From: a virus
IMG/VR virus record: IMGVR_UViG_3300027805_000077
Location: 1 to 26,096 of that record
Length of the DNA: 26,096 bases
Strand: one strand, 5' to 3'
This document shows positions 22,992 through 26,096 of this stretch, piece after piece (position 1 is the first letter of the stretch; each line of letters opens with the position of its first letter). Under the pieces are notes generated by a model. The model worked only from the letters and a program-made list of their open reading frames with translations, was not told the DNA's origin and did not search any database. Both the position numbers and the translations under genes were made by a program.

Positions 22992-23417
22992 ATGGCGAAT
23001 GCGATATACAACAAGGCAAAATATAAATGGATGGCGCCCGGCACGTTGGGCACCAGTCAGGGCGACTCTATCGACCTCCTCGACGATACGATCAAGGTCG
23101 CGTTAATTGACACCGGAACCTATACGTTTTCGCAGTCTGACGAGTATTGGTCTTCGGCATCTTCGGCAGCGGTTGGGACTCCCGTAACGCTTGCATCTAA
23201 AACGGTGACCAACAACGTATTTGACGCAGCCGATCCAACGTTCACGGCCGTTACTGGCACCACAGCCGAGGCGTTCATCATTTACAAGGACACCGGCTCG
23301 GCAGCTACGAGCCCGTTGATTTATTTCTGTGATACCGCGGCGACCGGCCTTCCGGTTACACCAAACGGCGGAGATATAGTCATCAACTTCAATGCCAGCG
23401 GAATCTTTGCACTATGA
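22992..23417 (+). CDS. Conserved beta-rich virion protein
   Basis: 141 residues; GGGAGG 11 bases before the ATG. Opening MANAIYNKAKYKW, then DTIKVALIDTGTYTFSQSDE, later VFDAADPTFTAVTG, AFIIYKDTGSAATSPLIYF and TGLPVTPNGGDIVINF. This exact order of motifs recurs in short phage structural proteins encoded near portal and capsid genes (family known to me, function mostly unassigned). A decoration or head-fibre role is inferred from position and all-beta composition. Confidence 0.7.
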   Translation: MANAIYNKAKYKWMAPGTLGTSQGDSIDLLDDTIKVALIDTGTYTFSQSDEYWSSASSAAVGTPVTLASKTVTNNVFDAADPTFTAVTGTTAEAFIIYKDTGSAATSPLIYFCDTAATGLPVTPNGGDIVINFNASGIFAL

Positions 23418-23635
23418 TCATCGAGATCGTTAATGGCACTGTTAAATATGTTTCTTCCACGGGGGATTGGGTCGCGGAGATGTCGGCAGAGGGATCTACT
23501 ATTTGTGTTTCATTTCTTTCAAACACAGGAACCCCTGAGATGTCGTCGGGAGCAAACTACGATAACCTTGTCACCTTCATTGGCGAAGTAAAAGCCGATG
23601 CTATTTCTCGCGGCGTAAACTGGAGTGGCAACTAA
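23414..23635 (+). CDS. Small hypothetical protein
   Basis: 73 residues; ATG overlaps the previous TGA and the TAA overlaps the next ATG. Beta-rich first half (IIEIVNGTVKYVSSTGDW, STICVSFLSNTG) and a short helical end. Probably a virion or assembly protein by location; no family recognised. Confidence 0.6.
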   Translation: MIIEIVNGTVKYVSSTGDWVAEMSAEGSTICVSFLSNTGTPEMSSGANYDNLVTFIGEVKADAISRGVNWSGN

Positions 23636-24483
23636 TGGCGGCAATCACTGACCTATCAGACTTGATCAACCGATTATCGGGAGGCAATAGCGGAACCCCT
23701 GAAAACATCTTTGCTTTCAAGGCGGGGCGCGTAAACGGCGTTGTGGCCACAACTCCAACCATAGGGCGGTACACATCCTTGTGGCAGTACGATGGGACGT
23801 ACGGAAACGGATCTGCTCCAGGCGCGGTGGCGGTTCCAACTAACAGCACAAGTGGAGCGTTGCCCATTACAAACCCAGGCGGTTCGAGAGAGAAATGGCT
23901 AACTCAGGTTTTTGCGACCTGCTTGGTTCCTGGCGTCTTGATGGTCTACGATAGGCTTCTGCATATCAGTGGGTTGAGTGGCGGATCAGCATTAGATCAA
24001 ACTGTTCAAGGCTCATCCCCATCAGTGACATTGACGCGAAACACCGGCGGGGTAGGTAATATCGCTTTTTATGAAATCTATAGTACCATTGGGACAACGA
24101 GTACAACGCTGACAATGACCTATACTAACAGCGCTGGAACTGGCAGCAGAACCTCGACAATAAACATCGGAGCAACGGGGTTTCGAGAATCTCAAAGAGC
24201 ACAGATCATTCCCCTTGCCGCTGGAGATAAGGGAATCCGAGCAATCGAAAAAGTAAAGCTCACAGCAACGACAGGAACGGCAGGCGATTTTGGCATCACC
24301 ATAGCACGCCCTCTTGCTTATATCCCTCTTGGCGCAGCAGGGCTGCCAGGGTGGAGAGATTTTACAACAGGACTCCCAGGGCTTCCAAAGATTGACACTA
24401 ATGCTTGCATCAGCATGTTGTTCTTGCAAAATGCGGCAACGGTTGGAGAGTTCAGCTGCGGGTTTAGTTTTGTAGAGGCGTAG
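23635..24483 (+). CDS. Virion structural protein, paralogue 1 of tandem pair
   Basis: 282 residues; TAATG overlap start. N-terminal helix (ITDLSDLINRLSGG) then a beta-rich body. Its central part aligns by eye with the next gene: DRLLHISGLSGG, LTRNTGGVGNIAFYEIYSTI, MTYTNSAGTGSRTST, IIPLAAGDKGIRAIEKVKLT and TATTGTAGDFGITI. This repeated organisation suggests a homo- or hetero-oligomeric capsid or fibre protein. GC is visibly lower and the CTCGAG motif is absent here. Location between portal and (unseen) capsid genes supports a head-associated role. Confidence 0.7.
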   Translation: MAAITDLSDLINRLSGGNSGTPENIFAFKAGRVNGVVATTPTIGRYTSLWQYDGTYGNGSAPGAVAVPTNSTSGALPITNPGGSREKWLTQVFATCLVPGVLMVYDRLLHISGLSGGSALDQTVQGSSPSVTLTRNTGGVGNIAFYEIYSTIGTTSTTLTMTYTNSAGTGSRTSTINIGATGFRESQRAQIIPLAAGDKGIRAIEKVKLTATTGTAGDFGITIARPLAYIPLGAAGLPGWRDFTTGLPGLPKIDTNACISMLFLQNAATVGEFSCGFSFVEA

Positions 24484-24484
24484 T

Positions 24485-25309
24485 ATGGCGTTTGCAGACT
24501 ACGATGCGTTCTATACGTCCCTGCAAGAGCAGAACGCGATACTTGCTCAAGTTACAACCAGCACTGCAACCAACACGCGATTGCATGATCTCTACCGCGG
24601 AGCTCTTGATGTAACCACAGGCGTTGTCCCTGCTATTCCAACGACTGCGGTAGCGCTCAGTAAATCCAATACGACCGCCCTCAACTACTACCTGCCAAAC
24701 TATAGCCCTGAATCGCCATATTTAATTGGAGCGAGATTAAACTCAGCTGGAGCACGGGGAACTTACTTTATAATTGACAGACTATCACACCAGGGCGGGT
24801 TGGACGGTACGGCAATCACGGCACAAACCACAAACCTACCAACGGCGGCTTTAACTCGTTACACCGATGGCGTGGGCGTGATCGCTGCCCTAACAATCTA
24901 TACCGCGATTGGAGCAACGGGTACAACCGTCACAGCTAGTTATACAAACCAAGCAGGTACTCCAGGGAAAACCACTGTCGCTCAAGCTATAGGGGCGAGC
25001 ACCGTAAACGCTGGTACTAGAATGGTGATTTTGCCGCTGGCAGCAGGAGACGCAGGGGTGCGGTCGGTTGAAAGTGTGACTCTAACGGCAACCACGGGAA
25101 CAATAGGCAACTTTGGAGTTACGCTCTTCAAAATACTTGGTGTTATTTGCGTCTACGATACTCAGTCACTATTCGTTGGTGACATTATTACGGGCGGATT
25201 GGCGGGTGGGATTCCTGAAATTAAGGATGACGCACACATTAGTCTTTTATTTGTAGGCGACGCTACTTCATCGTCGGGCGCTATCAGTTTGCTTATCGGC
25301 GAGGCGTAG
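24485..25309 (+). CDS. Virion structural protein, paralogue 2 of tandem pair
   Basis: 274 residues, starting one base after the paralogue's stop. N-terminal helix AFADYDAFYTSLQEQNAIL; body with FIIDRLSHQGGLDG, LTRYTDGVGVIAALTIYTAI, ASYTNQAGTPGKTT, ILPLAAGDAGVRSVESVTLT and TATTGTIGNFGVTL, matching the order in paralogue 1. The C-terminal segment ends DDAHISLLFVGDAT, parallel to TNACISMLFLQNAAT in the other copy, so homology runs to the ends. Divergence is substantial, implying distinct positions in the particle. Confidence 0.7.
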   Translation: MAFADYDAFYTSLQEQNAILAQVTTSTATNTRLHDLYRGALDVTTGVVPAIPTTAVALSKSNTTALNYYLPNYSPESPYLIGARLNSAGARGTYFIIDRLSHQGGLDGTAITAQTTNLPTAALTRYTDGVGVIAALTIYTAIGATGTTVTASYTNQAGTPGKTTVAQAIGASTVNAGTRMVILPLAAGDAGVRSVESVTLTATTGTIGNFGVTLFKILGVICVYDTQSLFVGDIITGGLAGGIPEIKDDAHISLLFVGDATSSSGAISLLIGEA

Positions 25310-25310
25310 C

Positions 25311-25841
25311 ATGTCTACGCGAAGGTTTTACGACGGGGCGCAAACTGAGATCGGAAGCTTGCCGGTCGCGGCATCGTCGCAAACTCTCACCATCACCGCG
25401 GATCTATTTACTAACGCAAACACGCTTTATTCGCCGTCGATAACCGTCGGCCCGGTCACAATCCAAGCGGCGTTTTTGTCAAATATAAGCGTCGGTTACC
25501 AGCCTTCGGTATCGACTGGCCCCGTCACAATAACCGCGACCCTGTTCACCAATACCAACGACCTGTATTTGCCGGCGGTGTACCAGCCGGGGGGCTTCCA
25601 GACCATCACGTGCGCCCTCTATACGAACGAAAGCACGTTCCCTCTTCCCGGCCTTATCAAAAGAACGTTTATCGGGTATCCGGGCGCCGTTTCGATGAAC
25701 CCGAGCCTATCGCCGCCCGTTGCTAAAACAAAACAGAAGAAGAAGCGCAGCAAAAAGGAGCTCGAGCAGCTCATGATTCGGCGACAGAAGCAGCGCGTTG
25801 AAGAGGAAGCGTTTTTTATATTCTTGAGTGAAATACTATGA
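25311..25841 (+). CDS. Virion protein with four short beta repeats and a basic tail
   Basis: 176 residues. Residues ~24-115 contain four degenerate ~23-residue repeats of the form T(I)(T/Q)A.LFTN.N.LY.P.(V/I): TITADLFTNANTLYSPSI, TIQAAFLSNISVGYQPSV, TITATLFTNTNDLYLPAV, TITCALYTNESTFPLPGL. Such repeats are seen in phage structural proteins and probably stack as beta hairpins. The C-terminus is very basic (KTKQKKKRSKKELEQLMIRR) and helical, which could contact DNA or acidic partners. The stop overlaps the next ATG. Confidence 0.7.
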   Translation: MSTRRFYDGAQTEIGSLPVAASSQTLTITADLFTNANTLYSPSITVGPVTIQAAFLSNISVGYQPSVSTGPVTITATLFTNTNDLYLPAVYQPGGFQTITCALYTNESTFPLPGLIKRTFIGYPGAVSMNPSLSPPVAKTKQKKKRSKKELEQLMIRRQKQRVEEEAFFIFLSEIL

Positions 25842-26096
25842 GCCAGAAGATACAAACCCGCGTTTTCAACTACGGCGACGAGAAGGAGAGCTCCTGGCCT
25901 CCCATGTTCGGCAAGGGTGGCTCGGGACTCTACCACAGAGGCGACGACGGGAAGTTTCACGAGGGACCGCCTCCGCCAAAGTTTCCAAAGTTCGGCGAGG
26001 CGCCTTACGTCATTCAGGACACCATCGACGCATATCGGCACCCGGCAACCGGTGAGGTCATTGAATCGCGCGAGAAGTTGTTAGCAACTGACCGCG
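25838..26096 (+). CDS. Phage virion/assembly protein, 3' partial
   Basis: ATG at 25838 overlaps the previous TGA, and the frame is open to the window end (86 codons), so the gene is cut off. Visible: QTRVFNYGDEKESSWPPMFG, a Pro-rich PPPPKFPKFGEAP, then DTIDAYRHPATGEVIESREK. The 'date' D.(M/I)..(Y/W)HPATG.(V/I).(S/E)(S/R) motif occurs in short phage proteins encoded just before scaffold/capsid genes, so the major capsid gene probably follows soon. Confidence 0.6.
   Translation, partial: MSQKIQTRVFNYGDEKESSWPPMFGKGGSGLYHRGDDGKFHEGPPPPKFPKFGEAPYVIQDTIDAYRHPATGEVIESREKLLATDR

Overview
The window looks like the central part of a tailed double-stranded DNA phage, probably temperate and of podovirus type, infecting a Gram-negative bacterium. 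The evidence is a P22-like large portal, a terminase pair, a set of large DNA-ejection proteins including one with a lytic-transglycosylase domain, an intact tyrosine integrase, a RecT-like annealing protein, and a small lipoprotein with a lipobox. By eye the GC content is in the mid-to-high fifties. Genes are packed with 1-17 base overlaps and mostly good Shine-Dalgarno sites. I see no host genes, so this reads as a phage map rather than a prophage junction.

Layout. (1) Positions 1-9088, rightward: late virion genes (a glycine-zipper protein cut by the window start, a propeller-like virion protein, three more probable ejection/internal proteins, a small beta protein), then two small membrane proteins (probable lysis functions) and a PD-(D/E)XK nuclease. 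(2) Position 9086-9161: a tRNA-Asn(GUU) at the convergence point; its acceptor stem supplies the UGA stop codons of both flanking genes. (3) Positions 9155-18102, leftward: an early block. Read from its promoter it has a lipoprotein, a membrane protein, two small proteins, RecT-like protein, integrase, a control region with repeated TTATCGG sites, replisome organizer with an embedded origin-like repeat cluster, a probable helicase loader, several small proteins including a MarR regulator, a possible glycosidase, a DUF551 protein and an HNH/recombinase-like hybrid. (4) Positions 18103-18238: a divergent control region with TTGTACA-type sites over back-to-back promoters. (5) Positions 18239-26096, rightward: a small probable DNA-binding regulator, terminase small and large subunits, portal, then small beta-rich virion proteins including a tandem paralogous pair, ending in a gene cut by the window edge.

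The major capsid, scaffold and tail-adaptor genes are not in the window. Since the right edge stops just before where they would be expected and the left edge starts within later virion genes, the missing part probably joins the two edges on a circular or circularly permuted map (inference).

How the parts may work together: the divergent switch at 18.1-18.2 kb chooses between the leftward early block and the rightward packaging/virion block. Replication probably relies on the host helicase and polymerase, recruited by the DUF4373-type organizer and the loader. RecT would support recombination, and the integrase integration. The most unusual features are the double stop-codon overlap with the tRNA, a strong excess of the palindrome CTCGAG outside the beta-rich structural genes, and about 11-bp-phased repeats inside the replication gene.
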